64,000 nucleotides of DNA from Nannocystis pusilla (GCF_026626665.1 NZ_JAPNKE010000002.1:7107168-7171167); one strand, 5' to 3'. Positions 37,006-46,715 are shown, numbered from the stretch's first letter. The notes: generated by a model not told the origin, from the sequence alone. Translations and numbers: made by a program.

Positions 37006-38274
37006 ATGCGTCGCCTTCTCGCGCTGACCCTCTTCACTGTCGCCTGCAACGGCTCCGGCGGCGCCGCCACCGAGACCGACGCGACGACCACCACCACCGG
37101 CGAGACCGCCGCGACCGCGGACAGCGACGCGACGGCGTCGACCGGCGCGCCCACCACCACCACCGCGCCGACGACGACCACCGAGACCGACACGTCGACG
37201 GGCGACGACACGACCGGCGCCGGCGCCGAGGTGCCCGGCTGCGCCGGCGGCTCGTTCTTGCCTGTCCCGAAAGACACGTCACTTCCGGGGCCGTGGCCGG
37301 TCGGCGCGCGCACCGTGACGATCGGCGGCCTCACGGTCGAGGTGTGGTACCCGGCCGAGCTCGGCAGCGAGGCCGGGCAGGAGAAGATTCGCTACGACAT
37401 CCGCACCGGCCTGCCCGACGCCGAGCAGGGCAAGGTGCCCGACGCCGACAATCCGTGGCAGGACTGCGAGTGCTGGCAAGGCCTCCCGCTCGACGCGGAC
37501 CACGGCCCCTACCCCGCGGTGATCTTCGTCCACGGCACGGCCGGGTTCCGCTCGCAGTCGCTCGAGCACATGGTCCACTGGGCCAGCCGCGGCTTCGTCG
37601 TCCTCGCCGCCGACCACCCGGGCCTGTGGCTCAAGGACCTGCTCGGCTCGCTGTGCGGGGCGCCGATGGTGCCGCAGAAGCTGGCCGACGACATCGGCGA
37701 GATCGTCGCGGCGCTGGCCGCCCCGGCCGGCGACCTCGCCTTCATCGCCGGCCACGTCGACGCCGAGCGGCTCGCCATGGCCGGCCACAGCGCCGGCGGC
37801 GGCGCGATCGCGGACGCGGGCGGCTCGGCGCGCGTGCTGATCCCGATGGCCGCCGGCGGCGTCGAGGCCGGCGCGGCGCTCGAGTCGACGCTGATCTTCG
37901 GCGCGCTGTCCGACCAGGTGGTGGCGTACTCGAAGCAGCAGGAGGGCTTCGAGAGCTCGCCGGCGCCCAAGCGCCTGGTCGGCATCGCCGACGCCGGCCA
38001 CCTCGCCTTCTCGAGCCTGTGCTCGCTGAAGAATTCCGAGGGCCAGGATTTTCTACAAATCGCCCAGGCCAACGACGTCTGCGGGGCGCAGTTCGCCAGC
38101 CTCCTGTTCGACTGCAGCCCCGACTACACGCCCGACACGACGAGCTGGGAGATCACCCAATACGCGTCGTCGGCGGTGCTCGAGTCGGTGCTCCGCTGCA
38201 CCGACGCCGCCGACAATTCTAATGAGTTGCAGGCGAAGTTCCCCGAGGTCGCGGGATTTCAAGAAGCGCTGTGA
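37006..38274 (+). CDS. Alpha/beta-hydrolase lipoprotein (dienelactone/PAF-AH-like)
   Basis: The start at 37006 has AGGAG seven bases upstream. The signal ends LFTVACNGS (lipobox). A Thr-rich linker follows to about residue 75, then an alpha/beta-hydrolase. The oxyanion region is VIFVHGTAGFRSQ, the nucleophile is Ser in MAGHSAGGGAIAD and a late His lies in ADAGHLAFSS. Several Cys (DNPWQDCECWQG, SLCSLKN, NDVCGAQ) could form disulfides. Substrate unknown; it belongs to the secreted hydrolases of this window (see also 57620). Confidence 0.85.
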   Translation: MRRLLALTLFTVACNGSGGAATETDATTTTTGETAATADSDATASTGAPTTTTAPTTTTETDTSTGDDTTGAGAEVPGCAGGSFLPVPKDTSLPGPWPVGARTVTIGGLTVEVWYPAELGSEAGQEKIRYDIRTGLPDAEQGKVPDADNPWQDCECWQGLPLDADHGPYPAVIFVHGTAGFRSQSLEHMVHWASRGFVVLAADHPGLWLKDLLGSLCGAPMVPQKLADDIGEIVAALAAPAGDLAFIAGHVDAERLAMAGHSAGGGAIADAGGSARVLIPMAAGGVEAGAALESTLIFGALSDQVVAYSKQQEGFESSPAPKRLVGIADAGHLAFSSLCSLKNSEGQDFLQIAQANDVCGAQFASLLFDCSPDYTPDTTSWEITQYASSAVLESVLRCTDAADNSNELQAKFPEVAGFQEAL

Positions 38275-38305
38275 GGTCGCACCCGCGACGCGGCGCGCAC
38301 TCGTC

Positions 38306-38327
38306 GATATGTCTCTGCGGACATATC
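38306..38327. repeat. RGACAT-type hairpin between convergent genes
   Basis: GATATGTCT / GGACATATC, a 9-bp stem with one wobble and loop CTGC, 31 bases after the hydrolase stop and overlapping the stop of the nucleotidyltransferase gene. One of the clearest members of the window-wide family. Confidence 0.7.
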
Positions 38328-38835
38328 ATCCGTGCTCGCCGCGCGGCGGTCGCGGCTCGTTGCGCAGGCGGTCGCGGATCGCCCTGAGCTCGGCGACGAC
38401 CAGCAGGTCCTTCGGGCGGCCGACCGACTCCTTGATCGTGATCAGGTGGTCGAGCGAGATGACCTTGCAGGTCGCGCCGAGGAACTCGAGCGGTTCGGCG
38501 GCGCCGACGATCTCGGCCACGCTGGCGATCGGCGGGACCTCGCCGAGGACGTCGAGCCGGCCGCTGTCGGTGACGAGGTAGAGGTTGCGGTAGCGGGCGA
38601 GCTGCTCCGGCGTCGCGTCGAGCTCGCCGAGGTCGGGTCGAGTCGCGTTGCGCGGGTGCAACGGCCGCAGCGCGGTGAGGAGCCGGGCCATGTTGTCGGC
38701 GGTGAACACCGCGGCGACGTCGAGGTCGTCGGTGTTGCGCGCCGAGCCGTGGACCGCGGCCGCCACCCCGCCGACGATCACGAACTCGAAGCCGGCGGCG
38801 AGCAGGCGCTGCAGCAGGTCAGGCGTGTCTTGCAC
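38326..38835 (-). CDS. Nucleotidyltransferase (MNT/AbiEii-like)
   Basis: 169 residues. The N-terminus FEFVIVGGVAAAVHGSARNT is directly followed by DDLDVAAVF, the GS...DxD motif of nucleotidyltransferases. The C-terminal part (CKVISLDHLITIKESVGRPK, DLLVVAELRAI) is typical of small bacterial family members often found in toxin-antitoxin pairs. The start overlaps the upstream 70-residue gene by 17 bases, so the two are co-translated. Whether it modifies a protein or tRNA is unknown. Confidence 0.8.
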   Translation of the reverse strand: MQDTPDLLQRLLAAGFEFVIVGGVAAAVHGSARNTDDLDVAAVFTADNMARLLTALRPLHPRNATRPDLGELDATPEQLARYRNLYLVTDSGRLDVLGEVPPIASVAEIVGAAEPLEFLGATCKVISLDHLITIKESVGRPKDLLVVAELRAIRDRLRNEPRPPRGEHG

Positions 38836-39031
38836 GATTCAGTCCTGCGCGCAGCAGCGCGATCGCTTGCTGCGTGCGGTGCTTTTGCAAGATCCGCTGC
38901 TCCGGCGTGAGCGCCAGGTTGCGCTCCAGCTCTGCCACGTCGATCCCCAGCTCGATCGCGCGGTCCCAGTCCGGCCCGTAGCTGGGCCAGTGCGCGCGGA
39001 AAACCGGACGGAGGTCGATCGGGGCGTCCAC
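38819..39031 (-). CDS. Small partner protein of nucleotidyltransferase
   Basis: 70 residues: HWPSYGPDWDRAIELGIDVA, LERNLALTPEQRILQKHRTQ and a helical tail. I recall similar small proteins encoded directly before nucleotidyltransferase genes, where they are thought to be partners. It starts 21 bases after the pdxH stop and overlaps the nucleotidyltransferase start. Binding partner or antitoxin role is inference. Confidence 0.7.
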   Translation of the reverse strand: MDAPIDLRPVFRAHWPSYGPDWDRAIELGIDVAELERNLALTPEQRILQKHRTQQAIALLRAGLNRARHA

Positions 39032-39052
39032 CGCGCCAGAGTAGCACGGCGC

Positions 39053-39655
39053 TCAGGGCGCCAGCAGGGTGAAGCTCCAGCCCTTGTCGGTGCGGCGGTA
39101 GACGAAGCGCTCGTGCAGGCGGCCGTCGTGGCCGACCCAGAACTCCCACGCGTCGGGCTCGACCGCGTAGCCGCCCCAGTGGGCCGGGCGCGGCACGGGG
39201 GTGTCGCCGAGCTCATGGGCGAGGTGCGACACCCCGTCGAGCACCGACTGGAAGTTCTCGATCGGGCGGCTCTGCGGCGAGATGATCGCGCCGAGCTGGC
39301 TCAGGCGCGGGCGCGTCGCGAAGTAGGCGTCGGACTCTTCGCCGGGCAGGCGGGAGACCGTCCCCTCGACGCGGACCTGCACGTAGAGCGTCGGCCACCA
39401 GAACAGCAGCGCCGCGCGCTGGGTGCGGTCGAGCTCGCCGGCCTTGCGGCTGTCGTAGTTGGTGAAGAAGCGCAGGCGTCCGGCCGGGTCGAAGCCCTTG
39501 AGCAGGACCATGCGGGCCGACGGCCGGCCGTGCTCGTCGGTGGTGGCCAGCGTCATCGCCTCGGGCATCGCCATCCCGGTCTTGGCCGCCGCGGCGAACC
39601 ACTCCTGGAACAGGTCGAGGGGCTGGAGCTCGGGCTCGGGCTTGCGCACGGTCAT
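39053..39655 (-). CDS. pdxH: Pyridoxamine 5'-phosphate oxidase
   Basis: 200 residues. FMN-dependent oxidation of pyridoxine/pyridoxamine phosphate to pyridoxal phosphate. The FMN-binding parts are EAMTLATTDEHGRPSARMVL and GRLRFFTNYDSRKAGEL. The C-terminal PdxH signature is present as EFWVGHDGRLHERFVYRR. The length is near the usual 210-220. It heads a compact minus-strand group with the nucleotidyltransferase pair. Cytoplasmic vitamin B6 salvage enzyme. Confidence 0.95.
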   Translation of the reverse strand: MTVRKPEPELQPLDLFQEWFAAAAKTGMAMPEAMTLATTDEHGRPSARMVLLKGFDPAGRLRFFTNYDSRKAGELDRTQRAALLFWWPTLYVQVRVEGTVSRLPGEESDAYFATRPRLSQLGAIISPQSRPIENFQSVLDGVSHLAHELGDTPVPRPAHWGGYAVEPDAWEFWVGHDGRLHERFVYRRTDKGWSFTLLAP

Positions 39656-39718
39656 CGCGCGAGGTTTAGCGCGAAACGCCGGGCCCGGCGCCCGCCCCGG
39701 CGGTGAGTCAGCGCTCGT

Positions 39719-41051
39719 TCAGCCCCGCGCGCGTCTTGCTCTTCGGACATGGCCCATCCACCATGTCCCGAAGACCAGCCACAGAAGCCCGCCGCGGCCC
39801 CCGCCGCTGCGGCACCCGCAGCCCTCGCCGCCCCCGGTGCCCTCGCCCTCGACCGCGAGCACCACCGGCTCGGAGCGGGTCACGTGGCCGGCCGCGTCCT
39901 CGGCGATCGCCACCAGAGTGTGGCTGCCGGGCGCGAACTCGGCGGCGCCGAAGCGCCACTGCGGCTCCTCGTCGCGGGCCTGGACCTCGCCGTCGATCTC
40001 GAGCGCGACCTCGGCGACGCCCCAGCCGACGTCCTCGGCCCGGGCCACCACCTCGACGACCGCGGTCGGCCCCGGCTGCGGTCCGGGCTCCGGGCTCGTG
40101 ATCGCCACAGTCGGCGGGGTGTCGTCGGGGCTGGCGTCGAACGCGGGGCCGCAGCTGGTGCCGGCGGGCCCGGCCGGGGCGGCGGCGCAGGAGTCGGTCC
40201 AGGTGCCGACGCCCGCGCTGTTCGCCCGCGCAAAATGGTCGCAGCGGAAGTCGGGCCGCCAGCTGCCGTCGCTCGCGTGGCACGGGGTGAGGTCGAGCTC
40301 GGCCTGTTCTTCGAGCCAGGGGATGGCCCGCTCGGCGTAGGCGTAGTGGCCGATCCCGCCGCAGCCGGCCGCGTGGACCGAGGCGACGCCGAACACCCGC
40401 CAGGTGTCGTCGGCGGCCCTGAGCAGCGCGGGGCCGCCGGAGTCGCCGGCGCACACGCCCGGCTCGCCGAGGCCGCCGACCTCGAAGTAATCGCCGAGCA
40501 CCAGCCGCACCGGCGCGGCCGCCCAGCGCTTGGGGCCGTCGCCGGTGCCGGAGTCGGTCTCGCCGTAGCCGACGATCACGGCCGCGGCCTTGGGCTCCAG
40601 CAGCGCCGCCTCGCAGCCGAACGCGATCGGCAGCGTCGGCACCGGCGCGGGCTCGGCGAGGCGGCAGAAGGCGAAGTCGACGGCCTCGCTGCCGAGCCCG
40701 CCGTAGTCGGGGTGGACGCGGCAGATCCGGGCTCGACGACCTGCGCGGGGGCCGTGGCCGACTCACCGAAGCCGACCTTCATGCCGGTCGCGCCGCAGTG
40801 CGCCGCGTACAGCACGAGGCGCGGATGCACGAGCGCGCCGGTGCAGCGGGTGCTGCCGTCGCTCAGCGAGACGACCCCGGGAAGGCGCAGATCTCGACCT
40901 CCTCGCCGCCGAAGATCGGGCTCGGAGGCGCCTCCGTGGAGGCCCGCGCGCCCGCCGCTCGCGCCTCGCCGGCCAGCGCCACGGCCACGCTCATCGCCGC
41001 CGAACACACCCAGCCTCGCCCGCCTCGCAGCATCGCGCGCGAGGATGACAC
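39719..41051 (-). CDS. Secreted trypsin-like serine protease with MYXO-CTERM-like tail, two frameshifts
   Basis: Peptidase S1 fold. The N-terminus carries a signal peptide (AAMSVAVALAGEARA) then PIFGGEEVEICAFPG. After a shift near 40875, CTGALVHPRLVLYAAHCGAT gives the catalytic His. After a second shift near 40725, EAVDFAFCRL gives Asp and VCAGDSGGPALLR gives Ser. The later part has an Ig-like domain (PPTVAITSPEPGPQPG, EVALEIDGEVQA). The C-terminus is GCGCRSGGG, a hydrophobic stretch and RRARRARG, as in MYXO-CTERM sorting tails. The end of the gene overlaps a GACATG hairpin (39740-39774). GTG start at 41051; an ATG at 41033 is possible. Confidence 0.85.
39740..39774. repeat. GACATG-type hairpin inside protease 3' end
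   Basis: TCTTCGGACATGG / CCATGTCCCGAAGA: a 13-bp stem with one bulged base and an 8-base loop. It lies within the last 55 bases of the protease gene and encodes part of its hydrophobic tail (FGTWWMGHV). Confidence 0.65.
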
Positions 41052-41160
41052 ATGAGCTTACCGGGGGGCAGCGACGGCGCGACAATTGCTGCCGCTGCGC
41101 GACGGGCGAGCGTATCATCGCGCGGCCGGCCGCGGCCGGACGACCCCCCGCCGCTCGGAG

Positions 41161-42765
41161 ATGTCGATGCCCGTCAGCCTCTCGTGGCTCCTCCTGACCC
41201 TCGCGACCGCCGCGGCCGCCGAGCCCCCGGCCACGCCCCCGACCTCCGAACCCGCGCCCGCCGCCACGCCCGCGCCCGCCTCCACGCCCGCCGAAGCCCC
41301 CGCGACCGCCAGCGACGCCGACGCGCGCGCCGAGCAGGCGGCAGCGCTGTACGGCCAGAAGAAGTACCTCGAGGCCGCACAGCTGCTCGAGGACCTGTGG
41401 GCCAGCGTGCACGAGCCGCGCGACCTGTTCAACGCCGGCCTCGCCCGCCTCGCCCTGGGCCACCGGGCGCACGCGATCCGCTACTGGGAGATCTACCTCC
41501 AGCAACAAGGGATCCCCGAAGACGGCCGCGAGCAGGCCGAGAGCCGCAGCAAGAAGGCCCAGGCGGCCGCGACCGGGGTGCTCGTCCGCGTCGCCCCGTC
41601 GGCCGTGGCCGAGCTCGGCGCCACGCTGACGCTCACCCGCGTCGACGAGGACAAGGACAAGCGCCCGCCGCTGGTCTTCGAGCTGCCGCCGCGGGCCCCC
41701 GAGTTCAGCGCCGGCGGCAAGACGATCTACGTCGACCCCGGCAAGTGGCAGCTCAAGATCAGCGCGCCGACCTACGCCGCCTCGACGCGCGACCTGACCA
41801 TCAAGCCAGGTGCGGCGGGCTTCGTGCTCGACGTGGCGCTCGCCAGCGACCCGGCGTTCCGCGCGGCGACGTTCCAGGTCGGCCCGAACGAGGCGATCGC
41901 GGCTGGGGCGACGGTGTCGCTGCGGAAGATGCAGCTGAACGCCGAGCCGGTGCCGTGCCCGCTCGACGGTCAGGGCCGCTGCGCCGTCCGCATCGAGCCC
42001 GGCGACTGGGAGGTCACGGTGCAGGCCCCCGGCTATCAGCGCTACGTCGAGAAGGTCACCCTCGGCGCCCAGCCGACGGCCACCTTCGCGGTCGCCCTGG
42101 CGCCCTCGCTGACGCCCGCGCCCGCGCCCACGCCCGCGCCCGCGGAGGCCGGCGCGACGCCCCCACCCGCGCCCGAGGTCACCCCCGCGCCGCCGCCGGT
42201 GCCCGAGCGCGTGCCGAAAAAGACGCGCATGCGCCTGTCGACCGGCCTCATCGTCTCGGGCGTGCCGGTGTTCATCACCGGCCTCGCGCTCGCGGTCCAC
42301 GGCAGCAACGTCTACGACGAGAAGAAGCTGACGAAGGTCGCCAACGGCGAGCTGCTGCCGGCGATCCGCCTGCGCTCGGCGGGCTCGGGGCTGATGGGCG
42401 TGGCCGTGGGCCTGTGGGCCACCGGCCTGACCGCCGAGTACGACGTGAAGCCGTGGGTGTGGTGGACCGAGCTCGGCGTCGGCGCGGTCGCGCTGCTCAC
42501 CGGCGGGGTGTGGGGCGGCGTCTCGACCGGGCACTGGAACGCCAACGACACCGCGTCGCTGGTGTGCACCAACAACGAGGGCATCGACTGCTTCACCGCC
42601 CATCGCCTCGCCAGCGGCTTCTTCCTCGGCCTCGGCGCGGGCGCGGTCGCAGGCGCGACCACGGGTCTGCTCGTGCAGCGGTTCAGCATGAAGAAGCAGC
42701 GCGTCAGCTTCGCGCCGACCTTCGGCAGCGGGCAGACCGGCTTCGTCCTTCAAGGGCGGTTTTGA
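41161..42765 (+). CDS. PEGA-like/TPR-containing envelope protein
   Basis: About 534 residues from ATG 41161. The signal peptide is LSWLLLTLATAAAAE, then a Pro/Ala-rich linker. A TPR-like helix pair follows (EQAAALYGQKKYLEAAQLLE, HRAHAIRYWEIYLQQQG), then PEGA-like strands (KTIYVDPGKWQLKISAPTY; IEPGDWEVTVQAPGYQRYV), a second Pro/Ala linker and a C-terminal region with several membrane segments (STGLIVSGVPVFITGLALAV, LGLGAGAVAGATTGLLV). Common in myxobacteria; function unknown. The ATG at 41161 is preferred over 41086, which precedes the signal peptide. Confidence 0.8.
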   Translation: MSMPVSLSWLLLTLATAAAAEPPATPPTSEPAPAATPAPASTPAEAPATASDADARAEQAAALYGQKKYLEAAQLLEDLWASVHEPRDLFNAGLARLALGHRAHAIRYWEIYLQQQGIPEDGREQAESRSKKAQAAATGVLVRVAPSAVAELGATLTLTRVDEDKDKRPPLVFELPPRAPEFSAGGKTIYVDPGKWQLKISAPTYAASTRDLTIKPGAAGFVLDVALASDPAFRAATFQVGPNEAIAAGATVSLRKMQLNAEPVPCPLDGQGRCAVRIEPGDWEVTVQAPGYQRYVEKVTLGAQPTATFAVALAPSLTPAPAPTPAPAEAGATPPPAPEVTPAPPPVPERVPKKTRMRLSTGLIVSGVPVFITGLALAVHGSNVYDEKKLTKVANGELLPAIRLRSAGSGLMGVAVGLWATGLTAEYDVKPWVWWTELGVGAVALLTGGVWGGVSTGHWNANDTASLVCTNNEGIDCFTAHRLASGFFLGLGAGAVAGATTGLLVQRFSMKKQRVSFAPTFGSGQTGFVLQGRF

Positions 42766-42847
42766 ACGCTCGCAGCGTGTGAGTCTAGGCCGGCGCGGGC
42801 AGGCGGTGGTGCGACCCGCCGCCCTGCCGCTCGGCTAGCATGACGCG

Positions 42848-44156
42848 ATGCTGACTCCCGTTCGTCGCCTCGCCGTTGCACCTCTGTGGATCTGCGCGCT
42901 CCTGCCTGCCTGCGGCGACAGCGGCGGGGTCGCCGGCAGCGACAGCGAGACCGCGGGCACCAGCGAGGCCACGACCGACGGCGGCACCGACGGCACCGCG
43001 ACCGACGACCCGCCCACCAGCGCCGGGCCGTCCACCACGCACGAGCCGAACCCCACCACCACGGATCCGACCACCACGGACGACACCACCGACGGCACCA
43101 CCGCGGGCACCACCGACGGGGCCACCGACGGCACCACCGGCGACCCCGCCGCCCTCGCCGTGGGACGGCGAGCCGCTGCCCGACGCGCCGCCCGGCGAGT
43201 GGAACTGGATCGACTTCCCCGAGGCCCTGTGTCGCGACGGCAGCAGCACCGGCATCGGCGTCCGCTACGGCACCGGCGACGGCCTCGTCATCTACTTCCA
43301 GGGCGGCGGCGCCTGCTTCAACGCCCTGACCTGCGCCCAGAACCCGTCCAGCTTCGACGGCGGCGACTTCGACGGCAGCAACAACGGCATCTTCGACCCC
43401 GGCCCGCAGAACCCGGTCGGCGACTGGACGCACATCTTCGTGCCGTACTGCACCGGCGACGTGCACGCGGGCAACCGCCCCGATCAGGACTCGGAGGCCG
43501 GCGTGCAGCAGTTCGTCGGCTTCCGCAACGTCGCCGCCTACCTCGAGCGCATCGTCCCGACCTTCACCGACGTCGGCCACGTGCTCGTCACCGGCGAGAG
43601 CGCCGGCGGCTTCGGGGCCGCCTTCAACTACGACCGGATCGCCGACGCCTTCCCCGAGGCCCGCGTCACCCTGCTCGACGACTCCGGCCCGCCGCTCGGC
43701 TTCGAGGTCGCGCCGCTGTGCCTGCAGCAGAAGTGGAGCGACCTGTGGGGCTTCGACGACACGATCCCCGCCGGCTGCGAGGACTGCTTCCCCAGCCAGG
43801 GCGGCGGCATCATCAACATCGGCGCCTTCATCGCCCAGAAGCACCCCGACCAGCACCTCGCCCTCATCTCGTCGACCGGCGACTCGGTCATCCGCTTCTT
43901 CTTCGGCTTCGGCGGCAACGACTGCACCGCCCTGCTGCCCAACACCCCGCAAGCGGCGTTCGAGGCGGCCCTCATCGACGCCCGCGACAATTATTACAAC
44001 GAGCCCGCCGGCGTGTGGGGCACCTTCTTCGTCGACAACAGCGAGCAGCACACCTTCCTCAGCAGCAGCCTGTACTCGGCCAAGGTCGGCGACACGCCGC
44101 TCATCGACTGGGTCTCCGACCTGATCGCCGGCCAGGCCGTCCACGTCGGGCCGTGA
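42848..44156 (+). CDS. Pectinacetylesterase/Notum-like lipoprotein, frameshifted
   Basis: The start at 42848 gives lipobox LLPACGD, then a Thr/Asp/Gly linker. The frame changes near 43150, after GDPAAL. The enzyme domain has VIYFQGGGACFNALTC, the nucleophile motif VTGESAGGFGAAFNYD, LLDDSGPPLG and a late His in NSEQHTFLSS, matching the pectinacetylesterase/Notum alpha/beta-hydrolase family. Removal of O-acyl groups is the family reaction; the target here is unknown. Secreted and probably membrane-anchored. Confidence 0.88.
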
Positions 44157-44222
44157 ACGGCTGATCTCTCGCCGCGGCATGCCGCGCGGGGCGTGCCGCG
44201 GCGGTCCGCGGCATGGACTTAT

Positions 44223-44334
44223 GGACATGTCTCCCTGGACATGTCCTTGTGGCCTCATCGATCGGCGCCGTCCGTTCGGCCGGGCCGTGCGTCTCGCGGA
44301 TGCTCCTCCGGACATGTCTACATCGACATGTTCC
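44223..44334. repeat. Two RGACAT-type hairpins between convergent genes
   Basis: GGACATGTCT-CCCT-GGACATGTCC (44223-44246) is a 10-bp stem with one wobble. GGACATGTC-TACATC-GACATGTTCC (44310-44334) has a perfect 7-bp inner stem. Both lie between the esterase stop (44156) and the carboxylesterase stop (44374). The first is the fullest match to the family consensus in the window. Confidence 0.75.
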
Positions 44335-44373
44335 ACTGCACATCCTTCAGGAACACGCGACCTGTCCTTCGAT

Positions 44374-45913
44374 TCATGGCGTCAGCCCGAGCGCCGCCAG
44401 CTCGGCGCAGCGGCCGGCGTCGACGTCGGCGGTCGTCGCCGGGCTCGCCCGGACCTGCATCACCGCGCCGTCGCTCGCGTGGGCCGGCCAGCCCTCGCCC
44501 GGCGCGCCCTCGCGGGCGAAGCGGCCCCACGCGTCGCGCATGAAGGCCGACACCTGCTCGTCGGCCGCGGTCGCGGCCACGCCATTGGGCAGGGCGTCGA
44601 GGTTGCCGAACACGTAGGCCACCTCGAGCGCGTGGAACGAGCCGGCCGCGCCGGCCTCCCCGGCGAGCGTGTGGGCGAACAGGTACGACCAGCTCGGCTG
44701 CGGCGCGGCGGCGGCGAGGGCCAGGGCCGGGCAGACGAAGGTGCGCTCGCCGAGCAGGGCCGCCAGAGCCGGCCCCGGGCCGCCGAAGCTCGCCGGCGGG
44801 TAGAGCTCGAGCAAGGCCTCGGCCAGCTCGCCGAACAGGAGGCCGAGGATCGCCTTCAGCGCGGCCTCGTCGGCGACCGGCAGCACCGCGGGCAAGGGCC
44901 CGAACTCCTGCGCGTTGGCGCCGACGAGCAGCGGGACCCGGGGCGCGTCGCCTGCGGCGATGCGCGTGAGCGGCTGCTCGGGCAACAGCGCGTCGCCGAC
45001 CACGGGGCCGATGCTGACCGGCTCGAGCAGGTCGAACTCGCCGACCGCGGCGACCAGCGCGTCGGCCGGGACCGCGCGCAGACAGGCGAGCGGATCGGCC
45101 TCGCCGGCGCAGCCGACCGTTGCCACGATCTCCGCGCCCGCGGCCGCGGGTCGCGGTCCGGATCGCCGAGCATCGGCAAGCTGCTCGGATCGCCGCCGCT
45201 CTGCACGATCGCCGCGTGGTAGAGGCCGTCGGCCGCCGGCGAGCCGAGCAGGCAGGTCACCGAGGCGCCGCCCGCCGACTCGCCGAACAGCGTGACGCGC
45301 CCCGGGTCGCCGCCGAAGCCGGCGATGTTGGCCTGCACCCATCCGAGCGCGGCGATCTGGTCGCGCAGGCCGAAGTTGCCCGCGGCGCCCGCGTCCGCCA
45401 GCTCCGGCGCCGCCAGCCAGCCGAGCGCGCCGAGGCGGTAGTTCAGGCTGACGACCACGACCCCCTGCTCGCGCGCCAGGGTCGCGCCGTCGTACATCGG
45501 CTCGCTGCTGGCCCCGCCCACGAAGCCGCCGCCGTGGATCCACACCATCACCGGATGCGCGGCGTCGTCGTCGGGCGCCCAGACGTTGAGAGTGAGACAG
45601 TCCTCCTCGCCGCTCGCCTCGCCTTCGACGATCTGCGGGCAGCCCGGGCCGAATGCAGCGCCTCGCGCGGCCCGTCCCACCCGGGATGCGGCGCCGGCGG
45701 CTCGAACCGCAGCGGCCCCACCGGCGGCGCGGCGTAGGGGATCCCCAAGAAACTGCGCACGCCGTCCTGGACGCGCCCCTGCACCGCGCCGGCCTCGGTG
45801 TCCACAAGCGACGGATCGCCGGCCGGCTCCTCGCCGCCACCACACCCGACGAGCGCAAGGCCCAACATGAGTCCGCCGATCCGGCGCGCGGTCGTGACAT
45901 TCGAGGTCGTCAT
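44374..45913 (-). CDS. Type-B carboxylesterase lipoprotein, two frameshifts
   Basis: Start at 45913 with signal ending LGLALVGCGGG (lipobox). The first frame gives VQGRVQDGVRSFLGIPYAAP up to about 45655. A second frame gives EDCLTLNVWAPDDDAAHPVM, VWIHGGGFVGGA and the nucleophile motif VTLFGESAGGASVTCLL. A third frame from about 45140 gives the C-terminal half, with the acid/His region (FHALEVAYVFGNLDALPNG). Length is about 510 residues, normal for the family. It hydrolyses carboxylic esters; substrate unknown. Probably outer-membrane anchored or secreted. Confidence 0.88.
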
Positions 45914-45984
45914 CGCGACTGAGACTGAAGCGCCTCGCCGCCTCGCGCAATGTTGCAATCTGCCTCACGGGGTTTCTCTCAACG

Positions 45985-46151
45985 CGACGTGGGGGATCTT
46001 CGAGGGCCCCTTTTAAAAGGGCCTGGCCGATCGTTCAGGTCACACGCAGCACCGGCGAGCCCGCGCAGGTCGACGGCTCACCGTCCGCACGCAAAGTCGT
46101 CGCTATCCCGACGTGGGGAGCTTTTCGCCACCTGGCCGATCGTTCAGGTCA
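45985..46151. repeat. Direct repeat with embedded palindrome
   Basis: Copies begin CGACGTGGGG at 45985 and 46109 and end with the identical 21 bases CCTGGCCGATCGTTCAGGTC plus A at 46022-46042 and 46131-46151. The first copy contains the palindrome CCCTTTTAAAAGGG (46008-46021), which the second lacks. The second copy runs into the start of the degenerate Cys-rich gene, so the repeats may mark the edge of a rearrangement. Confidence 0.65.
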
Positions 46152-46607
46152 GCGGATGTCCCGCTCGCGTGCGACCCCTGGCTGGAAGACTGTCCCGAGG
46201 GCCAGAAGTGCGCCGCCTACGACGACAGCGGCAACGGCCAGACCTGGACCGCCTATCAGTGCGTGCCGATCGCCCCGCAGCCGGCGCAGCTCGGCGAGCC
46301 GTGCAGCGTCGCCGCTCCCCTGACCTCCGGCCTCGACACCTGCGACGAGCACCTGATGTGCTGGGACCTCGACGACCAGTCTTCGACGCCTGCGAATTCC
46401 TCAACGTCTGCGACCCCGGCCTCCTGTGCCTGCTCCCCGCCGTGGCCGTCGAGTGCGACCAGGACGCGCCGGGCTGCTGCATGCCCTACTGCGACCTCGG
46501 CGAGCCCAACACCTGCCCCGGCGCCGGCCAGGAGTGCCTGCCCCTGCTGGAGGAGCCGACGCCGAAGTACGGGAACCTCGGCGCGTGCTCGGTGTGGCAG
46601 TGAGTGA
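46113..46607 (+). pseudogene. Remnant of Cys-rich 'CDP..DCP' lipoprotein
   Basis: Encodes PLACDPWLEDCPEGQKCAAY, TWTAYQCVPIAPQPAQLGEP and DTCDEHLMCWDLDD in one frame, then from about 46385 FDACEFLNVCDPGLLCLLPA, GCCMPYCDLGEPNTCPGAGQ and YGNLGACSVW in another. These are the two ends of the myxobacterial Cys-rich lipoprotein family, whose intact small member lies at 48615. A signal peptide and lipobox are missing, and the middle part expected in full-length relatives is absent at the frame change, so this looks like a deleted remnant rather than a simple indel. Confidence 0.6.
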
Positions 46608-46627
46608 GGCGGCGATCATGTGCCCGA

Positions 46628-46655
46628 TTCGACATGTTTTAAAGAACATGTCGAA
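46628..46655. terminator. Strong GACATG-type hairpin between convergent genes
   Basis: TTCGACATGTTT / GAACATGTCGAA with loop TAAA: a 12-bp stem with one wobble, 20 bases after the pseudogene and 60 bases beyond the peptidase stop. It belongs to the GACATG-N10-CATGTC family and is the longest uninterrupted member. Confidence 0.7.
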
Positions 46656-46715
46656 AGATACAGGCCAGCAATCGTGCCCGGCAGGGGCGACGCGACGCCC
46701 CCGAGCGGTCACGGC

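Noticed and set aside
46008..46021. CCCTTTTAAAAGGG as an attachment site
   Set aside because: Palindromic but occurs once, with no integrase or second core copy.
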